Assembly (NCBI GenBank): GCA_902546975.1
Contig: CACCLU010000001.1
Location: forward strand, 62,001-126,000
Direction: 5' to 3'
Origin: an uncultured Alphaproteobacteria bacterium
Lineage (GTDB): Bacteria > Pseudomonadota > Alphaproteobacteria > HIMB59
DNA: 64,000 nucleotides
The first letter of the stretch is position 1; every line of letters begins with the position of its first letter. The translations under genes were made by a program, and so were the position numbers. Below the pieces are notes generated by a model. It did no database searches and was not told where the DNA came from. It was given only the letters and a program-made list of their open reading frames with translations. Below are positions 10,020 to 19,981 of this stretch, piece by piece.

Positions 10020-11365
10020 GGTAAATTGTATCTATTAAAAGGTTCATAATAATTAAAAATTTTTTTTCGTAATAAATTAACTTCATTAATTAAATTTTGA
10101 TTTTTTGGAAGATTTTCTAATGTTTTCAAAAAACTCTCAATATTATCTAAATCGATGATAAATTTATCATTATAATAAAATAGAGGATCTCTAGTAGTAC
10201 CTTTACCATATGACAAATAAAAAAATATTAAATTATTATGTATCAATTCAAATATTGTTGATGTGCCCCTATAAATAACTATATCTACATTTTTTACGAT
10301 CTCTTCTAAATTTAATTTAGTGATGTACTTATCATAAATTTTAATTTTATCACTATATGAGTAAAAAGGATGTAGCTTAATTTTTATATTTAAATTAGAA
10401 AACTTATATGAGTCAATAAATTTTAAAAAGATGTCTACTTCATCATCAATAGCCTCTGGTATCAATAGAATATTCTTTAATGATTTATTAATTTTAATGT
10501 TTTCATAAATTCTATGCGGGTTATTTTTTTTTGAACCTATGATTTTTAATTTGTGATTTAATAAATTTAGTTCACTAGAAATGATATTATTCATTTCTTT
10601 ACCAACAGTTAAGATTTCACCTGGTTGGAAATTATATGGTAAATTTAAATAAGGCGAATTTTTTTTTAAAAATGTATGCAAATAAGCATATGAGTTTAAT
10701 TTTTTTTTATTTAAATAGAAAAAAATAAGGATTTCCCAAGGATGACCCTCGAAGGTAGTTATTATATTTTCAAAACTATAAAAATTAATATTTTTTTTCA
10801 AAACTTCAAATATTAACAAATTACAATATGAGTCATATTCCATATAACTCAAGGATAAATATTTTGAAAGATTTTGATCATCAAAAATATTCTTATATTC
10901 ATCCTTATATAGAACTCTGAAAGAGATTATAAAAAGATCTAAAATAATTTTAATTTGACTAAGTAGGTTAGTTTTAAAAAAATTTGGTGAAATTTTTGAA
11001 CTTTTCAATTCATTATCTAAATGGGTTATATATTGAGAAACACTTTTTTTGTTATAATCTTCATCAAATAAACTTCCAAAAATATAATCTGTGTTTTTCT
11101 GACAATCATAATGAGAAATAATTAAATTTCTTTTTTCAAAATACCTTGTTTTATCATAAAGATTGCTATTAAATTTATTAATAAAAAAATTAAAAAAAAT
11201 TTTTGAAGTAGTGATTATTAAATTAATAATATTTTTGAAAATTATAAAGTACAAACTTTTTTTTTTAAGTTTTAAACTATTATGGGAATTAAAAAAAAAC
11301 CTTGAAGATAATAATTTATAATCTTTGTATTTAAAATTGTTAATAAAATTCGATTGATTAGACAA
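10016..11365 (-). CDS. Putative GT-B-like surface carbohydrate biosynthesis protein
   Basis: LLIPEAIDDEVDIFLKFID...IKIKLHPFYSYS...VDIVIYRGTSTIFELIHN C-terminal GT-B-like pattern. Confidence 0.5.
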   Translation of the reverse strand: MSNQSNFINNFKYKDYKLLSSRFFFNSHNSLKLKKKSLYFIIFKNIINLIITTSKIFFNFFINKFNSNLYDKTRYFEKRNLIISHYDCQKNTDYIFGSLFDEDYNKKSVSQYITHLDNELKSSKISPNFFKTNLLSQIKIILDLFIISFRVLYKDEYKNIFDDQNLSKYLSLSYMEYDSYCNLLIFEVLKKNINFYSFENIITTFEGHPWEILIFFYLNKKKLNSYAYLHTFLKKNSPYLNLPYNFQPGEILTVGKEMNNIISSELNLLNHKLKIIGSKKNNPHRIYENIKINKSLKNILLIPEAIDDEVDIFLKFIDSYKFSNLNIKIKLHPFYSYSDKIKIYDKYITKLNLEEIVKNVDIVIYRGTSTIFELIHNNLIFFYLSYGKGTTRDPLFYYNDKFIIDLDNIESFLKTLENLPKNQNLINEVNLLRKKIFNYYEPFNRYNLP

Positions 11366-11984
11366 TATTTTTAATTTCTGTAAATTTATTTAGGGAATGT
11401 CTATTACTTATATTTCCATATCCGTATGAAGCATAAAAAAATTTTACACCTGCTGCCTTTGCTGCCTCTTTATCAAAAGCACTATCCCCAATAAATATTG
11501 TATTTTTATAGGAAGACTCAGCTTTTTTGATTGCATAAAAAATTTGGTCGGGATATGGCTTAGACTTAATATTTAAATCTGGTGTATTTATGCTGTTAAA
11601 ATAGTTTAAATAATCTTTTAATATTAATTTTGTTCTTTCCATATTTTTTGATGTTATAATCGATAACTTATAATTTTTTTTAATTAAATATTTAAGTGTA
11701 GATTTTACTCCAGGATAAAATTTAATTTTATTTAAATTTTTTTTTGAATTTTTTTCATACTCAATTTTAATTTTTGAAATCAAATTATAATCGTTAATAC
11801 CGATTTTTTTTAAAATTTCCTCAAAAGGTAATCCTATAAATTCATAATAATCAGAAAAATTTTGTTTGAGGTTTAATAAATTTTTAACATGGCTCCAAGA
11901 ATTTTCCATATTATTCCTTGAATCAATTAATACACCGTCTAAATCAAAGATAATTAAATTATTTGTATTTTTTGTAAAATTCAT
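11358..11984 (-). CDS. HAD-superfamily phosphatase
   Basis: IIFDLDGVLIDSRNNM...SIITSKNMERTKLIL...TIFIGDSAFDKEAAKAAGVKF. Confidence 0.9.
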   Translation of the reverse strand: MNFTKNTNNLIIFDLDGVLIDSRNNMENSWSHVKNLLNLKQNFSDYYEFIGLPFEEILKKIGINDYNLISKIKIEYEKNSKKNLNKIKFYPGVKSTLKYLIKKNYKLSIITSKNMERTKLILKDYLNYFNSINTPDLNIKSKPYPDQIFYAIKKAESSYKNTIFIGDSAFDKEAAKAAGVKFFYASYGYGNISNRHSLNKFTEIKNIV

Positions 11985-12702
11985 CTTTGGTCATTAATTT
12001 TCTGGCAGCTAAAATATTTTTTTTTACATCAACAGAAAATGAGTCACCAACTAGTTTAAAAGTACCAATTAATTGATTATTTTCAATTGCTCTCATTAAT
12101 TCTATTGACTCAATTTTTTCCAAATATCCTCTTTTAAATTTAGCGAAATCAATAAGACTTTTTCTTTTAAAACTTATAATCGATAGATGTTTTTTTAGGT
12201 ATTTTGCTCCAAATTTGAAAAAATAAGGACAATTGCTTCTTGAAAAATATACTACTCTATTTTTTGAAGAAACAACTTTAACTATATTTTTATCACTTTT
12301 ACTGGGTTTTATATTTAAATAGGGCACTACAATATCAAATTTTTTATTTTTTTGATGAAATGATATTAATTTATCTATGTGATTAGGATTAATCAAAGGC
12401 TCATCACCTTGTATATCTACATATAAATCAGCATTTATTTTCTTTGCAACTTCAGCAATTCTTTCAGTTCCATTTTTATGCGTCTTAGATGTCATCATGC
12501 ATTTACCACCAAACCTTAAAATCTCTTTCTTTATTTCTTTATTGTCTGTGCAAACTATAACATCATCAAGTTTTTTACTTAACATCGCTCTTTTCATAGT
12601 ATGTACAATCATTGGCATACCTTTGATATCTAAAAGGGCTTTTTCTTTTAATCTTGTTGATTTAAGTCTTGCAGGTATAAGTCCAATTATTTTTTTTTTC
12701 AT
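11959..12702 (-). CDS. kdsB: CMP-3-deoxy-ulosonate cytidylyltransferase, KdsB-like
   Basis: IGLIPARLKSTRLKEKALLDIKGMPMIVHTMKRA...NGTERIAEVAKKINADLYVDIQGDEPLINP. Confidence 0.88.
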   Translation of the reverse strand: MKKKIIGLIPARLKSTRLKEKALLDIKGMPMIVHTMKRAMLSKKLDDVIVCTDNKEIKKEILRFGGKCMMTSKTHKNGTERIAEVAKKINADLYVDIQGDEPLINPNHIDKLISFHQKNKKFDIVVPYLNIKPSKSDKNIVKVVSSKNRVVYFSRSNCPYFFKFGAKYLKKHLSIISFKRKSLIDFAKFKRGYLEKIESIELMRAIENNQLIGTFKLVGDSFSVDVKKNILAARKLMTKDEFYKKYK

Positions 12703-13502
12703 TGTCTTTTAAATAAAGTATTAGCAGTTTTATTTTCTTTACCAAAATTTTCTATATCTGATAAAAGAAAGTTTTTATCTCTCATAAAATTCTCAACTTT
12801 GTCTATATTATTTTGAAAATCATCGATCTCAATTAAAATTTCTTTAATTGAATTATAGTGATTACATATCCCATTTAATATATTCATTTCATTTCCATCA
12901 ACATCAATCTTAATATAATCAGGTTTAGGAAAGTTAAATTCATTAATTAAATTATTGACTGAAAGAGTTGTAGATCTAAATGAATTTATATATTTGGTTT
13001 GATTAAAATTATCTAATAAATTTAACATTGAATTTGCACCACCATCTACGTCATCTCCCAAAACAAAGTTTCCTATACTTTTATTATTAGATAATGGCAA
13101 AGGAAAAATTGTAATAGAATTATTTAAATTATTTAACTTTAAATTTTCATACAGAATATTTAAATTTTTAAATGACGGCTCAAAAGATATTACATTTAAG
13201 GATTTGTTTAATAATTTTGCATATATTGTGTAGACACCAACATTAGATCCAATATCCCAAAAACATTTATCTTTTTCAAATTTTTCAATCCAATTTAATG
13301 TTTTAGGCTCTTTTGTGGAAAAACTTTTTGCTCGATAATCTGTTATATCATTTGTTATTAGAAATTTAATATTCACTCTATTATGATTAACTAATTTTAC
13401 ATATTTTAATTTTAATATTTTAAAGAAAATATAATTTTTAATTTTATTTACTCTAAAATTAATTGATTTGAAAATCCTATCCATGGTATATATCAAAATC
13501 AT
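12699..13502 (-). CDS. FkbM-family methyltransferase
   Basis: CFWDIGSNVGVYTIYAKLLN...VISFEPSFKNLNILYENLKLN...PDYIKIDVDGNEMNILNG. Confidence 0.9.
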   Translation of the reverse strand: MILIYTMDRIFKSINFRVNKIKNYIFFKILKLKYVKLVNHNRVNIKFLITNDITDYRAKSFSTKEPKTLNWIEKFEKDKCFWDIGSNVGVYTIYAKLLNKSLNVISFEPSFKNLNILYENLKLNNLNNSITIFPLPLSNNKSIGNFVLGDDVDGGANSMLNLLDNFNQTKYINSFRSTTLSVNNLINEFNFPKPDYIKIDVDGNEMNILNGICNHYNSIKEILIEIDDFQNNIDKVENFMRDKNFLLSDIENFGKENKTANTLFKRQ

Positions 13503-14298
13503 TTAGTTGATATTTAAAAATTACAGGTCTACAAAACAATAATTTTGATTTTATTTTTACAAATTTAATTAATTTATCTTTTTTTACTACTTTGATTTCT
13601 AGGGTATTAAGATAATTACACTTATAGCTTAATATATCAATTAATTCATTATCTATTCCATAAAGCTCGATTTTAAAAGGGATAGGAAAATTATTTACAT
13701 TATTGAATATTAATTTGAATTCATTGACATCATCGAATCTTGTTTGCGGAATATACTCATTAAAAAAAAATGAAGTAGGCATAAGTGATTTTATGGTATT
13801 GCTATCATCAAGGTAGGCAGCATTGTGATTACCATGCATGTAATTCCAAACTGAATACTTATTTTTGTAACCAACATAACCTCTTTCAGTGACAAAAATA
13901 TTATTATCAGAAAGATAATCAAGATTATCTAATTTGTGGAAAACAAAAAAAGAACCAAACCCATTTAAATTATATTTAGAAAAATTTATTTTTATACTTT
14001 GTAAGTCATCTAAAACAAAATTTAATTTTTTTAAAAATTTTCCATCATAGTTGTAAATATATATTTCAATATTATCTTTTTGTTTTAAATTTGGTAAGAT
14101 ATGTGAGCCTATATTCATAAGAGCAAATTGAGTTTGAAAATCTTTTATATTTGACCAATAAAAAAAATCACTAACCGATTTATTTTTTTTAGGTGGTGTA
14201 ACATACAAATTTGGGCGTATTTTAAATAAATTTCTTATTTTATAGGCATAATTGTTTGAATAAATTTTATTCATTTTTGTTTTTAACTTTTGAACCAA
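13477..14298 (-). CDS. Hypothetical protein, beta-rich, possible pair with next ORF
   Basis: Intact 273-aa ORF in operon; no family recognised. Confidence 0.6.
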   Translation of the reverse strand: MVQKLKTKMNKIYSNNYAYKIRNLFKIRPNLYVTPPKKNKSVSDFFYWSNIKDFQTQFALMNIGSHILPNLKQKDNIEIYIYNYDGKFLKKLNFVLDDLQSIKINFSKYNLNGFGSFFVFHKLDNLDYLSDNNIFVTERGYVGYKNKYSVWNYMHGNHNAAYLDDSNTIKSLMPTSFFFNEYIPQTRFDDVNEFKLIFNNVNNFPIPFKIELYGIDNELIDILSYKCNYLNTLEIKVVKKDKLIKFVKIKSKLLFCRPVIFKYQLNDFDIYHG

Positions 14299-15050
14299 AA
14301 TTCTTTCTTCTCTTTTTGAATTTTAAACCTGTCTCCACCATATACATATTCTATAGGTGGGTGGGTGTGCTCTAGCGATAATGAATGATAATCTGTGGAA
14401 AAATTAAAATAAATAGGAATACCACCATGTCTTGTTGATTTAAAAATTAATACTTCATTATTTTCATAATATTTTGAAATATCAAAATAATTAACAGTAT
14501 TTGTATAGCATTTTAAATTAGCAATATTTTCTTTTTTATTGTTAATAATACTTACGGTAAATTCTGATTTTATTGGCTCATTAAATAAATTAACTAAGTA
14601 AAAAAAAGATCTTACGTTATTAGAAAATTGAGTCATTGGATTACAACTAACTAGTGAAATATTTTTTTGTGTAATAGAATAAGGTATCTCTCCTTGATAT
14701 GATGCAGACGAGTGCTTGGATTGAATTGATATGTTTGATCTCCAGGTTGGTTCTGAATTCATATAAATACTATCTTGAAAGATATCTTGGTTCCTATCAA
14801 ATAACCCTAGAAAAAAAGATTGTTTTCCATATTTTTCATTAAGTTCATTTAATTTATAAGATTTGATTTCATAAGGAAAAATTGAATCATATTCAATAAT
14901 TTCCCATTTATTATTTTTAACAAAAAAGATTTTAATATATTTTTTTTTAATACTATTTTTATAAAAACTTTTCATTGGGGCTTGATTAAAGATATCTATT
15001 TTACTATTTAAATTTTTATCAATACTATTTAGTAAAAAGAAATAATTCAT
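14283..15050 (-). CDS. Hypothetical protein, beta-rich
   Basis: Intact 255-aa ORF overlapping its neighbour by 16 nt; no family recognised. Confidence 0.6.
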   Translation of the reverse strand: MNYFFLLNSIDKNLNSKIDIFNQAPMKSFYKNSIKKKYIKIFFVKNNKWEIIEYDSIFPYEIKSYKLNELNEKYGKQSFFLGLFDRNQDIFQDSIYMNSEPTWRSNISIQSKHSSASYQGEIPYSITQKNISLVSCNPMTQFSNNVRSFFYLVNLFNEPIKSEFTVSIINNKKENIANLKCYTNTVNYFDISKYYENNEVLIFKSTRHGGIPIYFNFSTDYHSLSLEHTHPPIEYVYGGDRFKIQKEKKEFWFKS

Positions 15051-15052
15051 GA

Positions 15053-15739
15053 TTAATCTAAGTAAAAACTTTTTTCTATGTAATTCAAACCATTTGGTCC
15101 TTTATGAAAAAGTAAGTCAATAATAGATAAATTAGATAAAAATTTATTTTTTTCAGTGTAGTCAATTGGTTTATATTTTATATATTTAACATCTAAATCT
15201 TTAAATAATTTTGAATTCTCAATATAAGACTTGGATCCTAGTGGGGAAATATATGAAATTTCGTTATAATAATTAATAATGTTGTAAATTAAATCTGCTT
15301 TTGAGCCTCGGATATCTAAATCTGAGGCTAATTCATAATTAAAACTAAATTTTAGATAAGAACAAATTTCATTTAATAGATCTAAGTTTAAATCAATGAG
15401 ATATTCATATTTCTTGGTATATATTTTTTCTAATATTGAATATACAGAGTCAAAATATTTATGATTATTATAGTTATGAAAAATTTTTGATAAGTGTTTT
15501 CTAATAAAATCAGAATTGTAATCTACCTTCACTTGATTTATTTTTTGAGCAAATTTTCCTTTTGACATTACTGGTATAGTTAACCATTCACTTTTATTGG
15601 AATTTGATATCAAATTTCTTTGTTGCCATGATCTCTTATCAAATTGAACATTATCTAATATAATAAACTTATCGGATTTGATTATAAGGTAAAAATATCC
15701 TAACCAGGGAGCAAAATGAGGCTGCATTATAGATAGCAT
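15053..15739 (-). CDS. WbqC-like family protein
   Basis: MLSIMQPHFAPWLGYFYLIIKSDKFIILDNVQFDKRSWQQRNLI. Confidence 0.92.
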   Translation of the reverse strand: MLSIMQPHFAPWLGYFYLIIKSDKFIILDNVQFDKRSWQQRNLISNSNKSEWLTIPVMSKGKFAQKINQVKVDYNSDFIRKHLSKIFHNYNNHKYFDSVYSILEKIYTKKYEYLIDLNLDLLNEICSYLKFSFNYELASDLDIRGSKADLIYNIINYYNEISYISPLGSKSYIENSKLFKDLDVKYIKYKPIDYTEKNKFLSNLSIIDLLFHKGPNGLNYIEKSFYLD

Positions 15740-15741
15740 AT

Positions 15742-16659
15742 TTAATTTTTATTTATGCCAATAGCAAGAGCTATACCCTCAGATCCATAATTATTTCCAT
15801 TATAAAACATAAAATATTTGTTGTTCTCTTTTATAACACTGAAGTATTCCATCATTTCGCTATCAAAACTTGTATTACTTTTTTTAAATTTAATAACTTT
15901 ATCCTTTCTTTGCCAGTTAATTGCATCATTTGACTCTGCATATCCCAGTTTATAATTTTTGCCTTTAGATGAAAAAAACATTTTCCATTTATTATTATCT
16001 CTAAACACAAATGGTCTTGCTAAAGCATTTTCAGATCTATTTTTAAAATTTATACAAACATCATTTTTATATTTCCAAGAAAAACCGTCGTTTGAATATG
16101 CTATTTTAATATTATATCTTGGCAAATTTTTATTTATCCATTTAGTGCCAGAAACATAATACATTAAATATTTGTTATTAACTTTAATAACCCATGGGGC
16201 AGTATTTAAATATGGATTGTATGAATTCCTTTCGATTATAGGGGCCTCTGACCATCTCTTAAAAGTTTTCCCATTATCTTCACTTATCGCCAGCCCGCCA
16301 AATAAATGCATTCTTACAGTCGATCCTGGATTCCATCCAATATAAAAAAGACCTAAAGTGTTTGGTTTTAGCTTTATTAAACATGATGGTGTTACTCCGT
16401 TATCATCAAAGGTTCCGAGCTTACCCGGTGATAAAATTGGTTTGGAGTTTTTTGAAATTATCTTAAAATTTTTATTGATATCAATAGTAACCGAACAAAT
16501 ATGAGATTGATTTTTATAGTTTCTTCCAGAGAAGAAAATTCTATAAATACCTTTCTTCAACTTAAATGGAGTTGGTATCATAGCGTGGGACCTAGAAAAA
16601 AATTTTTTTTTATCAGGCTTAATTACCAAACCTTTTTTCTCCCAAATTACATTTTCCAT
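15742..16659 (-). CDS. Five-bladed beta-propeller glycosidase-like protein (GH43/GH130-like fold)
   Basis: IYRIFFSGRNYKNQSHICSVTID...GVTPSCLIKLKPNTLGLFYIGWNPGSTVRMHLFGGLAISEDNGKTF...YFMFYNGNNYG. Confidence 0.7.
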   Translation of the reverse strand: MENVIWEKKGLVIKPDKKKFFSRSHAMIPTPFKLKKGIYRIFFSGRNYKNQSHICSVTIDINKNFKIISKNSKPILSPGKLGTFDDNGVTPSCLIKLKPNTLGLFYIGWNPGSTVRMHLFGGLAISEDNGKTFKRWSEAPIIERNSYNPYLNTAPWVIKVNNKYLMYYVSGTKWINKNLPRYNIKIAYSNDGFSWKYKNDVCINFKNRSENALARPFVFRDNNKWKMFFSSKGKNYKLGYAESNDAINWQRKDKVIKFKKSNTSFDSEMMEYFSVIKENNKYFMFYNGNNYGSEGIALAIGINKN

Positions 16660-17339
16660 TAAATTTTATTTTTTATAAACTTTGCTTGTCTTGAATTTCC
16701 GTCAAGTATTTTAGATGGTTCTTCCAGTACCACAGAATTGTCTTTTATATCACTCATAATCTTGGAGCACATACCAATTAAACAATCATTACCAATAGAA
16801 ATAAAATCTTTAAATGATGAATTAACTCCAATAAAGCATCTTTCGCCTATACTTACATGACCAGATATAACATTGTGTGAAGAGATATAAGTGTGATTAC
16901 CTATTTTAGAATTATGACCTATATGGTTACCAGCCCAAATCATGACATTGTTACCAATGTTGACGTTATCTTGGATTGTTTGATTTTCCTGAATAAAACA
17001 ATTTTCTCCAAAAATTACGTTAGAACCTTGATAAATTTTATCAGATATATAAGAAACAAATTTAAAATTATGTTTTTTTAGATCTAGATAAATTCTCTGT
17101 CTGTTTTTATTTAGATTTGTATAACTAATTGCTATATGTAATTTTATATCTTTTGAACTATACTCAGTAATAAGTTCTGATGTTGTTATGATTTTTTTTT
17201 TTAAAAAACTATTTTCTTTAAACTTGTCATCATCAACGACGTAGCCTAAAATATCAAATTTATTCTCTTTTTGAAAATAATATGACACCATTTGAGAAAT
17301 TTCACCATTTCCAAATATAAAAATTTTATTAGTATCCAT
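16659..17339 (-). CDS. PglD/NeuD-like sugar O/N-acyltransferase (left-handed beta-helix)
   Basis: KIFIFGNGEISQMVSYYF N-terminal domain; hexapeptide repeats VNIGNNVMIWAGNHIGHNSKIGNHTYISSHNVISGHVSIGERCFIG. Confidence 0.9.
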   Translation of the reverse strand: MDTNKIFIFGNGEISQMVSYYFQKENKFDILGYVVDDDKFKENSFLKKKIITTSELITEYSSKDIKLHIAISYTNLNKNRQRIYLDLKKHNFKFVSYISDKIYQGSNVIFGENCFIQENQTIQDNVNIGNNVMIWAGNHIGHNSKIGNHTYISSHNVISGHVSIGERCFIGVNSSFKDFISIGNDCLIGMCSKIMSDIKDNSVVLEEPSKILDGNSRQAKFIKNKI

Positions 17340-17343
17340 ATAA

Positions 17344-18039
17344 TTATAAGACTGGTAAGATTGCTGAAAATCTTCCTTTGTTAAAATCTATTTTTTTGCC
17401 AGGATCCACTTCTGTAACTTTATGTAAAAGATCGTATTTAAATATTGCTAAATAACCTTGTTTATGTGATTCAAAAATATCTATCTCTTGATTTTTTATT
17501 TTAAAAACAGTTGATCCTGTTTTATAGTCCTTTCCAGGTTCACTGAGATTTAGTATCAAACCAATTTCTTGTGGCATTAATGGATGAGAATGATAATCAA
17601 AATGCCCTCCTCCAACAGGATAGTGAATTAATTGCGGTCGAAATCCTTTTTCAGAGCTAGTCTTGCCAAATTTGAATTTTTTATTGGTAATAGATAAATA
17701 AAAAAATTTTAATTTTTCAAAAATATCTGAAGTACAAGAAAAAATATAGTCATTCTTTTTATCAAAAGTTGAGATACAATAACTGTCGAATGTATGCTTA
17801 GTATTTGAATTTATAGGATTTACATCTCTTCTAACAAAAGATATTTCAGAGTTTAATCTATCTAAATTTGAGCTTTGAATTGTTTTTCTATAATTTATTA
17901 CTTTTTGTTGGATTTCTGAGCAATAATTACTTTCTAAAAAATTTTTAATTATAAATATCTTCTCATCCATAACTGATTGGTAAATACTATTAAAATCAGA
18001 TTTTTTGGTGATTTCTCTATAATTTCTTGTCAATATCAT
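17344..18039 (-). CDS. 2OG-Fe(II) oxygenase-like protein
   Basis: GGGHFDYHSHPLMPQEIGLILNLSEPGKDYKTGSTVF...GYLAIFKYDLLHKVTEV: HxD...H plus double-stranded beta-helix pattern. Confidence 0.65.
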   Translation of the reverse strand: MILTRNYREITKKSDFNSIYQSVMDEKIFIIKNFLESNYCSEIQQKVINYRKTIQSSNLDRLNSEISFVRRDVNPINSNTKHTFDSYCISTFDKKNDYIFSCTSDIFEKLKFFYLSITNKKFKFGKTSSEKGFRPQLIHYPVGGGHFDYHSHPLMPQEIGLILNLSEPGKDYKTGSTVFKIKNQEIDIFESHKQGYLAIFKYDLLHKVTEVDPGKKIDFNKGRFSAILPVL

Positions 18040-19007
18040 TTTTTAATATCAATATCTTTCCAAAAAATTGGATCACCTGATTTTATATTTTTTTTTACTC
18101 TAAAATCAGTAACTAAAGATATGTACTTAGCATCAATACCCACTGGAGGAGAGTCCAAAAAAAGATTGGAAGAGCTAACTTTACTACCATATTTAATATT
18201 TTTTTTTGCAAATATTCCTTTTCTTCTAGATGTTTGTCTTTCTTTATGTAAAAATAATTTTTCATTAGATCCAAGAGATTTTTTTGTATTCTTCAAATCT
18301 TCAACATAGTTTTTTAATTCTTTTGGCTCCAGTGCATATTTATGATCAGGTCCTATGAATTTTTTATTTATAGTAAAATGTTTTTCAAACACCTCTGCGC
18401 CAAGAGTTAAAGCTGCAATTGCAGAAACATTATCTAAAGTGTGATCAGAATATCCTATTTTATCATTAGGAAATATGCTTTTGTAAAGCTTAATAACATT
18501 CACATTTGCATCACTGTGCTGAGATGGGTAAATTGAAGAACACTGCATGATTGTCAACTTAGATTTATTAATTTTTTTTAAATAATTAATTGAACTTATT
18601 ATATCACCAAGATCTGCCATACCAGTTGATATATAAAGATTTTTATCAATTGTGCCTAATTTCGACAATAGGTTAAAATTTGTTAATTCTGATGATGCAA
18701 CTTTTAAATGAGAAATATTAATTTTTTTCAAAAAGCTAAAGCTTTTATCATCAAAAAATGAACAACAAAATGAAATTTTTTTTTTTCGTGAATATTTTAT
18801 TAAATCAGGTAACCATTTTTGATTTAATTCAATTGATTTAAATATTTTATAAAGATTTGATTTTTTATTACTATATAAACTGTCAGCTTTAAAAAGCTGA
18901 AACTTTACAATATTAGCTTTACTAAAAACTGCAGCATCAATTAACTCTTTAGCCATGCTAAAACTCTGTTGGTGGTTTGATCCTGCTTCAGCAATAACAG
19001 TAGTCAT
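18036..19007 (-). CDS. NeuB-family nonulosonic-acid synthase
   Basis: VIAEAGSNHQQSFSMAKELIDAA...KFQLF...GYSDHTLDNVSAIAALTLGAEVFEKHFTINKKFIGPDHKYALEPKEL; C-terminal SAF-like region. Confidence 0.92.
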   Translation of the reverse strand: MTTVIAEAGSNHQQSFSMAKELIDAAVFSKANIVKFQLFKADSLYSNKKSNLYKIFKSIELNQKWLPDLIKYSRKKKISFCCSFFDDKSFSFLKKINISHLKVASSELTNFNLLSKLGTIDKNLYISTGMADLGDIISSINYLKKINKSKLTIMQCSSIYPSQHSDANVNVIKLYKSIFPNDKIGYSDHTLDNVSAIAALTLGAEVFEKHFTINKKFIGPDHKYALEPKELKNYVEDLKNTKKSLGSNEKLFLHKERQTSRRKGIFAKKNIKYGSKVSSSNLFLDSPPVGIDAKYISLVTDFRVKKNIKSGDPIFWKDIDIKK

Positions 19008-19033
19008 AATTAAGAAGAGTTTATTTATTAATC

Positions 19034-19981
19034 TTATTTTAGTAAATGGTAAATTCTTTCAAAACCTTTATTATCAATTAAATTATTACAATTAAGGTGT
19101 AAATTTCTACGAAACTCATAATTAATGAATTTTTTAAATAAGTAATCAAAATTATTTAAAAATATTTGCTCTTTAATAAATATATTGGATCTTTGTTTTT
19201 TTAAATATTTGTTCAGTAGATTGTCATCTTTACTAGATTCTACAATAATAGAGGGTGTTCTTGTGTAAATGGCCTCGTATTTCGAAAGTCCACTGGATAA
19301 AATAGATAAGTCTGACCAAAAAAAATATTTGTATATATCATTAGATTTAATGAGTGAAACATTGTGTTTATTCAATAAATTTTTCTTAATTAGAGAAGAT
19401 TTAGAAAACTTTCCAACTAAAATTTTTACATCTAATTTTTGATTTTCAAAACTATCAAGTTTTTTAATAATTTTTGTTGATAAATTCCTTAAATCAGAGC
19501 CACCAAAAGAAATTAATATTCGTCTTGTCTCTTTATTAATTTTTTTTTTTATATATTTTTGTTTATTTGGAACTAGAAAATATTTCAATCCATTATAAAA
19601 ATTTTTTTTTCTAGAATAATTAAATAAGTACGGAATTATGAAAGAAATATTTTTTCCTTTTTCAATATTTTTGTTAATTGAATATTTATCAAAAGAGTCA
19701 AAAACAATTATTTTTTTTTTTGGAGCAATGCCTTTTATAAAAACTAAAAATTCTTTATTGTCTTTTAAAAAATTTCTGTTAGTTACATCAACTATTAATT
19801 GATTAGATAATTTTGATAATTTAAATACAGAACTCTTTTCATTTTTAAAATTACAAACATTAATCAACTTACATTTCTTATTTTTTTTATTTAAAAGTTT
19901 TTTTAGTAAAGATAATCTTTTTTCATGACCATATCCATATTCATAACTCGAAATGAAAATGAGTAAATATTCATATATCAT
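19034..19981 (-). CDS. PseG-like nucleotide-sugar hydrolase / GT-B protein
   Basis: YEYGYGHEKRLSLLKKLL...RILISFGGSDLRNLSTKIIKKL...DLSILSSGLSKYEAIYTRTPSIIV. Confidence 0.7.
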   Translation of the reverse strand: MIYEYLLIFISSYEYGYGHEKRLSLLKKLLNKKNKKCKLINVCNFKNEKSSVFKLSKLSNQLIVDVTNRNFLKDNKEFLVFIKGIAPKKKIIVFDSFDKYSINKNIEKGKNISFIIPYLFNYSRKKNFYNGLKYFLVPNKQKYIKKKINKETRRILISFGGSDLRNLSTKIIKKLDSFENQKLDVKILVGKFSKSSLIKKNLLNKHNVSLIKSNDIYKYFFWSDLSILSSGLSKYEAIYTRTPSIIVESSKDDNLLNKYLKKQRSNIFIKEQIFLNNFDYLFKKFINYEFRRNLHLNCNNLIDNKGFERIYHLLK

